A stretch of 28,454 nt of DNA from UBA6109 sp035366835. GTDB taxonomy: Bacteria > Desulfobacterota > Syntrophia > Syntrophales > UBA6109. Positions within the stretch are counted from its first letter, which is position 1. Each line of letters starts with the position of its first letter. Made by a program: the position numbers and the translations under genes. The notes beneath the pieces are model-generated. The model had not been told where the DNA came from. It searched no databases and was given only the letters and a program-made list of their open reading frames with translations. Below are positions 1 through 8,217 of this stretch, one piece after another. The stretch is taken from assembly GCA_035366835.1 (NCBI GenBank), contig DAOSIS010000040.1, forward strand, positions 1-28,454, given 5' to 3'.

Positions 1-859
1 ACAGGTAGGCCTCCCGGTGGGCGGCGACGAGATCTCCGGCGACGACCTTCAGGAGGCGCATGTCCTTGTCGAGGTTGACGTTGACGAGAAAATCCACTCC
101 CACGGTCTTCGCGATTTCCAGTGATTCCTCGTGACAAGGGTTCCCTTCGAGGATGAGATTGTCGGCGAAGGGGGATTCCAGGAAGGCGGGGCTGTGGAAT
201 TTCTGGATCGTGCGCGTGTCCACGAGCCCCGGACACACGGCCTTGCGGCCGCCGGAGACGCCCACCATGAAGTGACTCTCGACGAGGCCCGTCGCGATGC
301 GGATGTCGGCGTTGAAGAATGTCGAGTTCACGAAGACGTCCCCGCCGGAACGGGTCTTGCCCACGTGCGTCAACGAAGCGGCATCGTCGCAGTTGTGGTC
401 GGCGATCCGGTAGTCCCGGCAGATGTCCTCGCCGTACATGTCGATCCGCTCCTGCGCGGTGCTCGGCCGGTGCATGCCGTTGCCGACGACGATCACGATG
501 TTCGACCGATCGATGCCGGCCCCCTCGAGCTCACGGAGGATCGGAGAGAGGATCCCGTTCTTTCCCTTGTAGGGAACGGGCCGCGTGATGTCGGACACCG
601 TGACGGCGGCGGAAAGCTTCCCGGGGGGCTTGGATTTCTTCTTCACGATGTCGGCAATCCGGTCACTTCCGATCGGATGGGCAAGGGCATCGGCGATGGC
701 GCGCTGCGGATCCCCGACGACGGGCATGTCCTTCATGGTCAGGACGCGGCAGTCCTGCGGCACGGCGATTTCCAGGGCGTTCGCCCCGTATTCGACGTGC
801 ACGGTCTTCCAGCCGGAAGTATCCACCCGGCAGACGACGGAACGGATGTCCTCTTTCAT
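1..859 (-). CDS. LarA-superfamily (nickel-pincer lactate racemase-like, DUF2088) protein, C-terminus off the window
   Basis: The reading frame begins at the ATG at 859 and stays open for 286 residues to the window edge, so the C-terminus is missing. The family isomerises 2-hydroxyacids using a nickel-pincer nucleotide; the substrate of this member cannot be told. Visible family motifs are SDITRPVP (about residues 89-96), GNGMHRPST (126-134, with the metal-region His130), ADHNCDD (153-159) and the hallmark GLVESHFMVGVSGGRK (191-206, His196). Around residues 177-180 the sequence reads VNST, where I expect the cofactor-tethering lysine of characterised racemases, so activity as a true racemase is doubtful. 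It is divergent from the PilZ gene downstream. The family call is firm; the substrate is unknown. Confidence 0.85.
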   Translation of the reverse strand, partial: MKEDIRSVVCRVDTSGWKTVHVEYGANALEIAVPQDCRVLTMKDMPVVGDPQRAIADALAHPIGSDRIADIVKKKSKPPGKLSAAVTVSDITRPVPYKGKNGILSPILRELEGAGIDRSNIVIVVGNGMHRPSTAQERIDMYGEDICRDYRIADHNCDDAASLTHVGKTRSGGDVFVNSTFFNADIRIATGLVESHFMVGVSGGRKAVCPGLVDTRTIQKFHSPAFLESPFADNLILEGNPCHEESLEIAKTVGVDFLVNVNLDKDMRLLKVVAGDLVAAHREAYL

Positions 860-1121
860 TGTCTCTGTCCTCCAGGGCAAGTGGGATGATAGGGGACGGC
901 GTTGCGAGACCACGTTATGTAATCGCAGGGCCGAAGGAAAGTCAAGCCGGATCGACCGGAACGGCAATTCGCGAGACGAAAACCATTTGACGAATCGAGT
1001 TTTTCCTTTAGAATACACCCGCACGCTTCCGGCGTTGCCGGATTTTCATGCGGTGCGCGGGAATCGAGCGAGGAGCCCTCTCCAGCTTGTTCTCCCCAAA
1101 ATCCTTTCTGGTTGCGGCGCT
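860..1121. other. Divergent intergenic region between the LarA-like and PilZ genes
   Basis: No gene is seen in these 262 bases. The region holds the promoter-like site for the rightward gene at 987-1014. I could not pick out a convincing leftward promoter. Confidence 0.5.
987..1014 (+). promoter_or_regulatory. Sigma-70-type promoter candidate for the PilZ gene
   Basis: A TTGACG box at 987-992 and a TAGAAT box at 1009-1014 are separated by 16 bases, close to the housekeeping consensus. Transcription would begin near 1021, leaving a leader of about 100 nt before the PilZ start codon. Confidence 0.55.
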
Positions 1122-1826
1122 ATGGCAGAAAAACCGATGGACGCCGGCCGGCTCGTCCGGGCCGGTTCCAGCATCGATATCCTTCTGGAGCGCGATGATC
1201 TGAAGAACAGCATCCGCGTTCTCAAGGCCATGATCTACGAGGTCGAGGGGAACCGCATCGTCATCTCCCAGACATCGCCTCCGCTCACGAAAAGCCACAT
1301 CGGAAATACCGTGTCCGCGACCTATCTCGTCAGAAGCGAGGGCAAGGCAACCCGGTACGGCTTTTCAGCCAGAATCGCCGAGTTCGTCCGGGACTACGAG
1401 ATGACCTCCGGCGAACGGGTGACGGTGCCGGTCCTGCAGGTGCAGGGTGCTCCCGAACCGATGAACATCCGCCTTCATTTCCGCGTCCGGCCCAGATCCG
1501 ACAGCGGAATTTCGCTTTCCTGCGGGGGGAGGAAGGTCAACCTGCTGGATATTTCCCTGGGCGGCGTCGGATTCAGCCACGGCGACATCAAGTCGTTCAA
1601 GGCGGGCGAGTCCGTCCGCCTCCAGTTGAACGTGGACGAGAAGCGTTTTCACTTGGAGGCCCGGGTCGTGCGCGTCTGGCTTTCGGAGCCTTCGCCCGGC
1701 TCGCCGTACCTGCAGTTCGTGACGGCGAAGTTCCTGACCCTGGAACGGGACCTGGAGCATGCGCTGGGCCGGAAGATCATGATGATCCAGCGGCAGATGC
1801 TGGCCGACGGCATCCTGAAAACCTGA
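1122..1826 (+). CDS. PilZ domain protein (putative c-di-GMP receptor, YcgR-like)
   Basis: A 234-residue protein, probably cytoplasmic. The C-terminal half is a PilZ domain with both c-di-GMP contact motifs: RVRPR (residues 121-125, the RxxxR motif) and DISLGG (143-148, the D/NxSxxG motif). The N-terminal 115 residues form a separate beta-rich part resembling the YcgR N-terminal domain found in flagellar-brake proteins. The open frame extends far upstream, but the ATG at 1122 is chosen because it follows the promoter at 987-1014 and starts the recognisable domain; its ribosome site is weak. It lies 23 bases before the nuclease gene and may be co-transcribed with it. The target process (motility, exopolysaccharide or other) cannot be told. 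Confidence 0.85.
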   Translation: MAEKPMDAGRLVRAGSSIDILLERDDLKNSIRVLKAMIYEVEGNRIVISQTSPPLTKSHIGNTVSATYLVRSEGKATRYGFSARIAEFVRDYEMTSGERVTVPVLQVQGAPEPMNIRLHFRVRPRSDSGISLSCGGRKVNLLDISLGGVGFSHGDIKSFKAGESVRLQLNVDEKRFHLEARVVRVWLSEPSPGSPYLQFVTAKFLTLERDLEHALGRKIMMIQRQMLADGILKT

Positions 1827-1849
1827 AGACGACGGGGGTATCTCTCTTC

Positions 1850-3460
1850 ATGAAGATCAAATGTATGGGCGCCGCCAGGACCGTGACCGGCTCCTGCTTC
1901 ATTATCGAAAGCGGGGGAAAACGGTTCGCGATCGACTGCGGGATGCATCAGGGCAGCGCCGAGATCGAGAAACGGAATTGGGACCTGTCGGTCTACAGGC
2001 CGGAGGAAATCGATTTTTTCCTGATGACCCATGCCCATATCGACCACTCCGGGCTCCTGCCGAGGATGGTACGGAAAGGATTCCGGGGCCGCATCTATGC
2101 GACGGCCCCGACCCGGGACCTGCTGGAGATCATGCTGCTGGACAGCGCCCATATCCAGGAGATGGAGGCCCAGTGGAAAAGCCGCAAGCGGCTTCGCTTC
2201 GGCGCGGACGGGGTGGATCCGCTCTACACGGCAAAGGACGCCCTGGATACGCTTCCCCTTTTCCGGATCATCGACTACAGGGCCCCCTTCGAGCCCGCCC
2301 CGGGAGTCCGGGTCGTCTTCCAGGACGCGGGACATATCCTCGGGTCGTCGCTCCTGGAGGTCTGGATCGAAGAAGGAGGGACGCGGCGGAAGATCGTCTT
2401 TTCCGGCGACATCGGCCGGAGTTCGCAGTTGATGGTGGAAGACCCGTCGATCGTGGAGAAGGCCGACGTCCTCTTCCTGGAATCCACCTACGGAAACCGC
2501 GATCACAAGGATGAAACGCAAAGCCTGAACGAACTGGCCGAAGCCGTTGCCTTCAGCTACCGACGCGGTGAGAAGGTCGTCATCCCCGCCTTTGCCGTGG
2601 AGCGGACCCAAGAGCTCATCTATTCCCTGTATCTCCTGTCGAAGCAGGGCCGTCTCCCGCCGGACATGCCCGTTTTCGTCGACAGCCCGCTTGCGGCCAA
2701 GGCCACGGAGATCTTCCGCAATCATCGGGAATATTTCGACGAGGAAACGCGGAAGCTTCTGGCGGCAGGCGAAGATCCGCTGTCTCTGCCGCAGCTGCGG
2801 TTTTCCATCTCGACGCAGGAGTCCATGTCCATCAACGAACTCCGCGGTCCCGCCGTCATCATCTCCGCGAGCGGCATGGCCGACGCCGGAAGGATCAAGC
2901 ATCACCTCCGGCACAACCTGTGGCGCGAGGGAGCCAGCATCGTCTTCGTCGGGTTCCAGGCGCAGGGGACGACGGGCCGCAAGATCGTCGACGGCGCAAA
3001 GGTCATCCGGATCCTGAATGAGGAAATCGCCGTCAAGGCCAGGGTCTACACGATCAACGGCTTTTCGTCCCATGCCGGCCGCAGCCAGATCATCGAGTGG
3101 GTAAGCGCGTTCCGCTCTCCGGACATGCAGGTGTTTCTGGTGCACGGCGAATATTCGGCCCAGGAGTCTCTGGCGGCCGTCCTCAGGGAGCGTTTCGGCC
3201 TTTCCGTGAAGATCCCCGATTACCTCGAAGAATGGACGATCGAGGACGGGCGGGTCGAAGGCAGGGCCGCGGTACCGAAGATCCCGGACCGCATCGACTG
3301 GGACCGCATGCTCGCCGCGGTCGAGGAGCAGCTCGCCTATCTGCGGAGACAGCGGAGGGGTCTGGATTCCGGAAACGCGGCGGAAAAGCGCCTGCGGAAG
3401 GAGCGGATCGCCGAGGCGACGCAGATCCTTGCCGGGCTTCTCCGGAAGGCCTCGCCCTGA
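1850..3460 (+). CDS. Beta-CASP metallo-beta-lactamase fold ribonuclease (YSH1/CPSF73-like)
   Basis: A 536-residue protein with all zinc-site motifs of an active beta-CASP nuclease: AIDCG (27-31), HAHIDHSG (61-68, the HxHxDH motif), GHILGSS in the middle of the lactamase domain and FSGDIG for motif 4. The beta-CASP and RMMBL part follows, with FSSHAGR and VHGE supplying the two late histidines. Family members are endo/exoribonucleases acting on mRNA or other RNA; the substrate of this bacterial clade is generally not assigned. A charged, helical C-terminal tail follows the nuclease domain. The length is typical for the bacterial 'RNA-processing exonuclease' group (450-540 aa). It is convergent with the BtuF-like gene, 28 bases away. 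Confidence 0.92.
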   Translation: MKIKCMGAARTVTGSCFIIESGGKRFAIDCGMHQGSAEIEKRNWDLSVYRPEEIDFFLMTHAHIDHSGLLPRMVRKGFRGRIYATAPTRDLLEIMLLDSAHIQEMEAQWKSRKRLRFGADGVDPLYTAKDALDTLPLFRIIDYRAPFEPAPGVRVVFQDAGHILGSSLLEVWIEEGGTRRKIVFSGDIGRSSQLMVEDPSIVEKADVLFLESTYGNRDHKDETQSLNELAEAVAFSYRRGEKVVIPAFAVERTQELIYSLYLLSKQGRLPPDMPVFVDSPLAAKATEIFRNHREYFDEETRKLLAAGEDPLSLPQLRFSISTQESMSINELRGPAVIISASGMADAGRIKHHLRHNLWREGASIVFVGFQAQGTTGRKIVDGAKVIRILNEEIAVKARVYTINGFSSHAGRSQIIEWVSAFRSPDMQVFLVHGEYSAQESLAAVLRERFGLSVKIPDYLEEWTIEDGRVEGRAAVPKIPDRIDWDRMLAAVEEQLAYLRRQRRGLDSGNAAEKRLRKERIAEATQILAGLLRKASP

Positions 3461-3488
3461 CGGAAGATGCCTGCCGGATCTTTTTCTG

Positions 3489-4463
3489 TCAGCGCTCGGT
3501 CCGCCCGTTTGCCTTGACCCCGTCCGGATCGGGGTGAAACATGCGCGCCAGGATCTCCAGGGCGTCGATGATCCGGGGCGAGGGCCGGGCGATCAGATCC
3601 GGGTCGAGGGGGTAGATGCGGTCGCTGGCGACGGCGGGGATCTCCCTCCAGCGCCGCCAGATCCTTGCAACCGCCGACGGATCCTTCGCCCGCTCCATTG
3701 TTGAAATCACGATGATATCCGGTTTCCTCGCCAGGACCTCCTCGATGCTGTAGCGGGGGTAGCGCGTCCTGTCCCCGGCAGAGACGCTGGCGCCGCCCGC
3801 GAGCCCGATCAGTTCGTCGATGAAGGTGCCTTTTCCCACGGTCACGATCGGATCCAGCCCCACCTGAAAGAAGACCGTCGGCCGCGGCCGCCCGGCCATT
3901 CTCTTCGAAACGCCCTCCACGCGGCGGGAGAATCGGTCGGTCAGGAGGCGCGCCTGCGCCTCGCGCCCGGTGATCCGGCCGATCCGGCGCATCGTCTCCA
4001 GAATGCCCTCCAGGTTCTTCGGATTCACGACATACACGGGCAGCCCCATCCGCGCGATCTGCAGGACCGTTTCCCGGCGGTTTCCGTCCGCCGTGGCCAG
4101 CACGAGGTCCGGAGCGAGCGAGACGATCGTTTCCAGGGAGACGTCGGTGAAGCCGCCGACGCGCCGGATTCGCTTGGCCTGCTCCGGATAGTTGCAGTAG
4201 GAGGTGACGCCGACGATCCGTTCCTCCAGGTTCAGGGCAAAAAGGATTTCCGTGATATTCGGCGCCAGGGACACGATGCGGCGGGGATCTCCGGAGAGGG
4301 GCACTTCCCTGTGGAGGTCGTCCCGCACCACGGCTGCGTCGATGACGGCCGGCATCAGGATGGAGACAAGTCCGAGGACAACCAGCGGGAGAAGAAAACC
4401 CCTTCCCTTCCCTGCGGAGGGGCGGTCGTTCCCGGTCTGCGGCGCAAAGCGGTCCGGGGCCAT
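3489..4463 (-). CDS. btuF: BtuF-like cobalamin/siderophore ABC transporter substrate-binding protein
   Basis: A 324-residue exported periplasmic binding protein of the helical-backbone class III type. A basic N-terminus is followed by a hydrophobic signal segment (about residues 23-44, ending near DAA). The fold signatures are SLAPNITEILFAL near the start of the mature part, VGGFTDVSLETIVSLAPDLVLA, the TVGKGTFIDELIGLAGG segment between lobes, and RYSIEEVLARKPDIIVI. This arrangement matches BtuF, which delivers vitamin B12 to the BtuCD permease. Iron-siderophore binding proteins share the fold, so the ligand is inferred partly from the B12 enzymes elsewhere in the window. It starts 7 bases after the TonB-like gene, with a GAGG ribosome site, so the two form an operon. 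No permease or ATPase genes are in view. Confidence 0.8.
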   Translation of the reverse strand: MAPDRFAPQTGNDRPSAGKGRGFLLPLVVLGLVSILMPAVIDAAVVRDDLHREVPLSGDPRRIVSLAPNITEILFALNLEERIVGVTSYCNYPEQAKRIRRVGGFTDVSLETIVSLAPDLVLATADGNRRETVLQIARMGLPVYVVNPKNLEGILETMRRIGRITGREAQARLLTDRFSRRVEGVSKRMAGRPRPTVFFQVGLDPIVTVGKGTFIDELIGLAGGASVSAGDRTRYPRYSIEEVLARKPDIIVISTMERAKDPSAVARIWRRWREIPAVASDRIYPLDPDLIARPSPRIIDALEILARMFHPDPDGVKANGRTER

Positions 4464-4470
4464 CGCGCCT

Positions 4471-5028
4471 CTATGCCCCGACCAGGCGGTATTGGAATGT
4501 GGCGATGATATGCAGCACCGAGGGATGGAAATCCTTCGGGAAGGGAGCGAAGGGGCCTGCCTCCCGGATGGCCGCCAGGGTCCCCGCGTCCAGAGATTCC
4601 GAGCCGGAGGACGACAGGATCTCGTTGCCGATCAGCGCGCCGTTCGGACCGAGGGAGAATTTCACGACGGCGACCCCCTGCTCTCCGCCGTCCTTTGCCG
4701 CCTGGGGATAGGACCAGACCTGTTCGATCTTCTTCTTGATTTTTTTCAGGTAGGGAGTGTAGAGCCCGTCCTGGCTGTCGAGGTCGACGGTTTCCTCGCG
4801 GGATTCACGGGCGAGGGCGACCCCGCGCGCGGCGAGCGCCTGCCGGTAGCGGAGGGCGGCGGCATTCTTCTTTTCCGCCGGCTTGAAGGTTTCCCTGAGA
4901 TCGACGGTGAGGACGTTCCGGGGCTTGTTCGGCGAACGCATGTCGACGAAGCCGGTGAGCGATACCAGCAGCAGGTGACCGCCCATCGAGAGCAGGGCGG
5001 CAATCAGGAGCAGTTTCTTCGGTATCAT
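4471..5028 (-). CDS. TonB-family energy transducer / TonB C-terminal domain protein
   Basis: A 185-residue protein with one N-terminal membrane segment (LLLIAALLSMGGHLLLVSLTG region), a charged periplasmic linker and a C-terminal TonB domain (TPYLKKIKKKIEQVWSYP through LHIIATFQYRLV). TonB proteins pass proton-motive force from ExbB/ExbD to outer-membrane transporters. The linker is short and lacks long Pro-Lys repeats. An in-frame ATG at 5082 would add 18 residues, but the start at 5028 puts the lysines directly before the membrane helix, as expected. The start codon lies inside a perfect 15-bp inverted repeat. It is the first gene of the tonB-btuF pair, so it probably serves a B12 or related receptor encoded elsewhere. 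Confidence 0.82.
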   Translation of the reverse strand: MIPKKLLLIAALLSMGGHLLLVSLTGFVDMRSPNKPRNVLTVDLRETFKPAEKKNAAALRYRQALAARGVALARESREETVDLDSQDGLYTPYLKKIKKKIEQVWSYPQAAKDGGEQGVAVVKFSLGPNGALIGNEILSSSGSESLDAGTLAAIREAGPFAPFPKDFHPSVLHIIATFQYRLVGA

Positions 5029-5061
5029 GGGCCTCTGTCGAAAAAGGAGGCCCATGATACC
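5021..5061. repeat. Perfect 15-bp inverted repeat covering the tonB-like start codon
   Basis: The arm GGTATCATGGGCCTC at 5021-5035 is repeated exactly in reverse complement at 5047-5061, with an 11-base loop. In the tonB-like transcript this hairpin would bury the GAGG ribosome site and the ATG at 5028. Because of the symmetry, the plus strand also carries a GAGG-CCC-ATG at 5047-5056, leading toward tadA. Confidence 0.85.
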
Positions 5062-5147
5062 TGAAAAAGATCTTGAGATCAACCGGATCGATGCCGGATC
5101 GATGCGGGAAAAGGGCGGCTGCGAGTCGCCGGTTTGGGACGGTTCCG

Positions 5148-5645
5148 ATGGCGGACGCGTTGCGTGAGGCGGATATCCCCCCGGGGGGGGCTCCCGGGGA
5201 CGAGGGTTTCATGGAGGCGGCCCTCGACGAAGCCCGCCGCGCCTACGCGGAGGGCGAGGTCCCGGTCGGCGCCGTCGTCGTCTGCGAGGGCAGGATCGTA
5301 TCTTCGGGGCACAACCGACCCATCGGACTGATCGATCCGACCGCCCACGCGGAGATTCTGGCCATTCGAAGGGCGGCGGACCGGATCGGGAATTACCGGC
5401 TCGTCGGGGCGACCCTGTACGTGACGCTCGAACCCTGCATCCTCTGCGCCGGGGCGGTCCTTGCGGCCCGCGTATCCCGGCTTGTCTACGGCGCCGCTGA
5501 CCCCAGGGGCGGGGCGGTCGACTCCCTGTTCCGGCTGCTGGAGGACCCGCGCCTGAACCACCGGGTCGGCGTCCGGGGGGGGGTTCTTGCGCCGGCCTGC
5601 GGGGAAATTTTGTATAGATTTTTCCGGGAAAAGAGGATATCGTAG
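5148..5645 (+). CDS. tadA: tRNA-specific adenosine deaminase TadA
   Basis: A 165-residue zinc deaminase that converts the wobble adenosine of tRNA-Arg(ACG) to inosine. The catalytic motifs are HAE (67-69: zinc ligand His67 and proton-shuttle Glu69) and PCILC (96-100: zinc ligands Cys97 and Cys100). The core from FMEAALDEARRAYAEGEVPVGAVVV onward matches TadA, and the C-terminal YGAADPRGGAVDSL region is typical. The ATG at 5148 is preferred: the frame is open back to 5073, but the extra 25 residues are not TadA-like, and the ATG at 5211 would trim the first helix. Two serine tRNA genes follow after 36 bases. Nucleoside or cytosine deaminases share the fold, but TadA fits best. Confidence 0.93.
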   Translation: MADALREADIPPGGAPGDEGFMEAALDEARRAYAEGEVPVGAVVVCEGRIVSSGHNRPIGLIDPTAHAEILAIRRAADRIGNYRLVGATLYVTLEPCILCAGAVLAARVSRLVYGAADPRGGAVDSLFRLLEDPRLNHRVGVRGGVLAPACGEILYRFFREKRIS

Positions 5646-5681
5646 CGCCCCTCGAAAGAGGCGCCGATCGTCCATCCGGCC

Positions 5682-5775
5682 GGAGAGATACCGAAGTGGT
5701 CGTAACGGGATCGACTCGAAATCGATTTGGGGGCCAAAAGCCCTCACGGGGGTTCGAATCCCCCTCTCTCCGCCA
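5682..5775 (+). tRNA. tRNA-Ser (anticodon CGA)
   Basis: The acceptor stem GGAGAGA/TCTCTCC closes a 94-base cloverleaf with discriminator G and an encoded CCA at 5773-5775. The anticodon stem ATCGA/TCGAT encloses the loop CTCGAAA, giving anticodon CGA (5717-5719), which reads UCG. The long variable arm (GGGGGCCAAAAGCCCTC region) identifies a class II serine tRNA. The T arm contains GTTCGAATCC. Confidence 0.97.
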
Positions 5776-5857
5776 TGAAAAATATCCGGGCCCGGGGCGG
5801 TTTCACGGATGTCGTTGGACCGTGCCCCGGGTCTATTTCGTGAAGTGCCGTGTCAAG

Positions 5858-5951
<94 letters not shown>

Positions 5952-5971
5952 TGGAAGCGCATAGAGATTGC

Positions 5972-6072
5972 GACGGCCGGGCCCCGTGCAACGGAGGATT
6001 GTAAACCCCGTCAGGTCCGGAAGGAAGCAGCGGTAGCAAGTACCGACGTGTGCCGCGGGTAACCCGGCTGTC
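5972..6072 (+). ncRNA. ffs: Bacterial signal recognition particle RNA (4.5S-type)
   Basis: The invariant Ffh-binding hairpin begins GTCAGGTCCGGAAGGAAGCA at 6010. The outer ends GACGGCCGGG (5972-5981) and CCCGGCTGTC (6063-6072) pair over 10 bp, including one G-U, and define a roughly 101-nt rod like the E. coli 4.5S RNA. With Ffh it targets membrane proteins co-translationally. It lies just upstream of dnaX, an arrangement seen in many bacteria. Confidence 0.97.
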
Positions 6073-6132
6073 ACCTCTATGTCCCTCCGCAGCGATGCGG
6101 TCCCTGATCGCCCTTTCATTTCATTGGATGAT

Positions 6133-7824
6133 ATGCCGGAAGATTATCTTGTATTGGCGCGCAAGTGGCGGCCCCAGGTATTCGAGGATGTCGTCGGCCA
6201 GGAGTCCGTGGTCCGGACGCTCCAGAATGCTGTCGACCAGGGCCGGATTGCGCACGCCTATCTTTTCTGCGGTCCGCGGGGCGTAGGAAAAACCTCCATC
6301 GCCCGGATCCTGGCCAAGTCGCTGAACTGCGAAAAAGGTCCCACCGCGCAGCCCTGCCAGGTCTGCACGTGCTGCCGGGAGATTACGGAGGGCGTCTCCC
6401 TCGACGTCCAGGAGATCGACGGCGCCTCCAACCGGGGCATCGACGAGGTCCGCGAGCTTCGCGAAAACGTCAAGTTCTCCCCGCTGTCCGGCCGCTACAA
6501 GATCTACATCATCGACGAAGTCCACATGCTGACGCGGGAGGCCTTCAACGCCCTGCTCAAGACCCTCGAAGAGCCGCCCCGGCACGTCGTCTTCGTCTTT
6601 GCCACGACGGAAACGCACAAGGTGCCCGCCACCATCGGCTCCCGCTGCCAGCGTTTCGAGTTCCGCCGGATCCCCGGCGGAAAGATCGCGGAGAGCCTGG
6701 GAAAAATCGCGGCGAAGGAAGGGATCCGCATCAGCCCCGAAGGCCTGCGCTGGATCGCCGACGCGGGCGACGGAAGCCTGCGGGATGCCGAAAGCATCTT
6801 CGACCAGGTGATATCCTACGCCGGAACGGAGGTCGCCGATTCCGATGTCGGCGAGTTGCTCGGCCGCACGAACCGGCGCTTCCTGCTGCAGATTTCGGAG
6901 GCGGCCCTCCGGCGCGACGCGGCGGCATGCCTGAGAACCCTCGGCGACGCCTACGACGCCGGCCTGGACATGAAGTATCTTCATCAGATCCTGTTGTTCT
7001 TCTTCCGCAATCTGCTCCTCCTGAAAATCTCCAAGGCGGCGCAGGAACTGGTCGAGGGCTCCGCGGAGGAGCTTCAGGAGATGCGCCGCCTGACGGAAAA
7101 GACCAGCCGGGAGACGCTGCAGAAGCTGCTGGACATGATGATGGCCGAGGAGGATGCCGTCCGCAGGACCCAGGACCCGCGGACGCTCCTGGAGGCGCTC
7201 CTCGTCCGCATGGCCTATGCCGAGCCGCTGGCGCCCTTCGAAGAGGTCCTCGCCCGGATGGAGGATCTGGAACGGAGACTGGAAGGCGGCGTGGCGGAAA
7301 GGCCGGAGCCGTACCGGGGCGGACCCGCGGCGGCTCCGCGCGAGGCGGAGGCGGCCGGACCGGGAGAGCCGGCGGCACCGGCTTCCGAGGCGGTGCGGGA
7401 GGAGATCCCGCCGGATGCCGATCCGGAGGACCGGTGGGCGGCATTCAAGGACTTTCTGAAGAAGCACAGTTTCCCCCTCGGGTCGAAGGTCGAGCAGGGG
7501 ACACTGCTGGCCTGCGACGACAGCCGGCTGAGGATCGGATTTCCCAAGGGGTATCTCTTCTACGACGACATCAGCGGGGCGGACGCGAAGGCCCGCCTGG
7601 CGGAAATCGCCGAGGCCTTCTTCCGGCGGAAGATGCAGGTTCAGGTCGAGGTGCTTCCGGGCGATGCCGGGACGCAGGGTCCCGCGCCCAACGCCAACGG
7701 CGCTTCGAGAAACCACAAGAACAACGAGGTGCGGCGCGAGGCCCTCAGCCAGCCCCTCCTCCAGAAGATTCTCGACGTCTTCGACGGCGCGGAAGTCAAG
7801 GAAGTGATCCCGCGGTCTTCCTGA
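6133..7824 (+). CDS. dnaX: DNA polymerase III subunits gamma/tau
   Basis: The clamp-loader ATPase that opens the sliding clamp at the replisome, 563 residues from the ATG at 6133. An earlier in-frame ATG at 6079 would add 18 residues, but the family normally begins just before YLVLARKWRP. Visible features are Walker A GPRGVGKT (47-54), the zinc module Cys66/75/78/81, Walker B IIDEVHML, and the sensor segment ATTETHKVPATIGSRCQRF. The conserved clamp-loader domain III follows. A Pro/Ala/Glu-rich linker (near residues 390-435) separates a divergent C-terminal domain for tau contacts. I see no A-AAA-AAG slippery site, so a frameshifted gamma form is not supported. ybaB and recR follow. Confidence 0.96.
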   Translation: MPEDYLVLARKWRPQVFEDVVGQESVVRTLQNAVDQGRIAHAYLFCGPRGVGKTSIARILAKSLNCEKGPTAQPCQVCTCCREITEGVSLDVQEIDGASNRGIDEVRELRENVKFSPLSGRYKIYIIDEVHMLTREAFNALLKTLEEPPRHVVFVFATTETHKVPATIGSRCQRFEFRRIPGGKIAESLGKIAAKEGIRISPEGLRWIADAGDGSLRDAESIFDQVISYAGTEVADSDVGELLGRTNRRFLLQISEAALRRDAAACLRTLGDAYDAGLDMKYLHQILLFFFRNLLLLKISKAAQELVEGSAEELQEMRRLTEKTSRETLQKLLDMMMAEEDAVRRTQDPRTLLEALLVRMAYAEPLAPFEEVLARMEDLERRLEGGVAERPEPYRGGPAAAPREAEAAGPGEPAAPASEAVREEIPPDADPEDRWAAFKDFLKKHSFPLGSKVEQGTLLACDDSRLRIGFPKGYLFYDDISGADAKARLAEIAEAFFRRKMQVQVEVLPGDAGTQGPAPNANGASRNHKNNEVRREALSQPLLQKILDVFDGAEVKEVIPRSS

Positions 7825-7891
7825 ACGCCGCGGTCGCCGGAGCCGGCTTGCCGGGCCGCGGGGAATTCCATTTTACGGAGGTAAGAAAACG

Positions 7892-8206
7892 GTGGCCCAG
7901 AATTTTGGAAACATCATGAAGCAGGCAAGGCAGCTGCAGGAAAGGATGGCCCGCCTCCAGGAAGAACTGGGGACGCGGACGGTGGAAGCGTCGGCGGGCG
8001 GCGGCATGGTCTCCGTCGTCGTCAACGGCAAGTGCGAGGTCGTCTCGCTGAAGATCGAATCCGAAGTGCTCGGCGGCGGCGATGCCGAGATGCTGCAGGA
8101 CCTGATCCTTGCGGCGGTCAATGAGGGAATCCGCAAGGCGCAGGCCATGGTCTCCTCGGAGATGGCGAAGCTCACCGGCGGCCTGAGCATTCCGGGGATG
8201 ATGTAG
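7892..8206 (+). CDS. ybaB: YbaB/EbfC family nucleoid-associated protein
   Basis: A 104-residue DNA-binding protein of the YbaB/EbfC family: an N-terminal helix (NFGNIMKQARQLQERMARLQEELG), the central beta segment VEASAGGGMVSVVVNGKCEVVSLKI, and C-terminal helices ending LTGGLSIPGMM. It starts with GTG, supported by a strong GGAGGT ribosome site about 10 bases upstream. Family members bind DNA as dimers and are nearly always encoded between dnaX and recR, as here. Confidence 0.95.
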   Translation: MAQNFGNIMKQARQLQERMARLQEELGTRTVEASAGGGMVSVVVNGKCEVVSLKIESEVLGGGDAEMLQDLILAAVNEGIRKAQAMVSSEMAKLTGGLSIPGMM

Positions 8207-8217
8207 GGGATGGCGAG

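Noticed and set aside
131..889. 252-codon open frame on the plus strand
   Set aside because: It is the antisense of the LarA-like gene; its translation has no family features and the opposite strand carries clear conserved motifs.
5054..5167. Short plus-strand frame starting at the mirrored ATG of the 15-bp palindrome
   Set aside because: The 37-codon frame overlaps the tadA start in another frame, has no recognisable features and is likely a by-product of the palindrome.
6133..7824. Programmed frameshift producing a gamma form of DnaX
   Set aside because: No A-AAA-AAG type slippery run with a following stem is visible in the frame.
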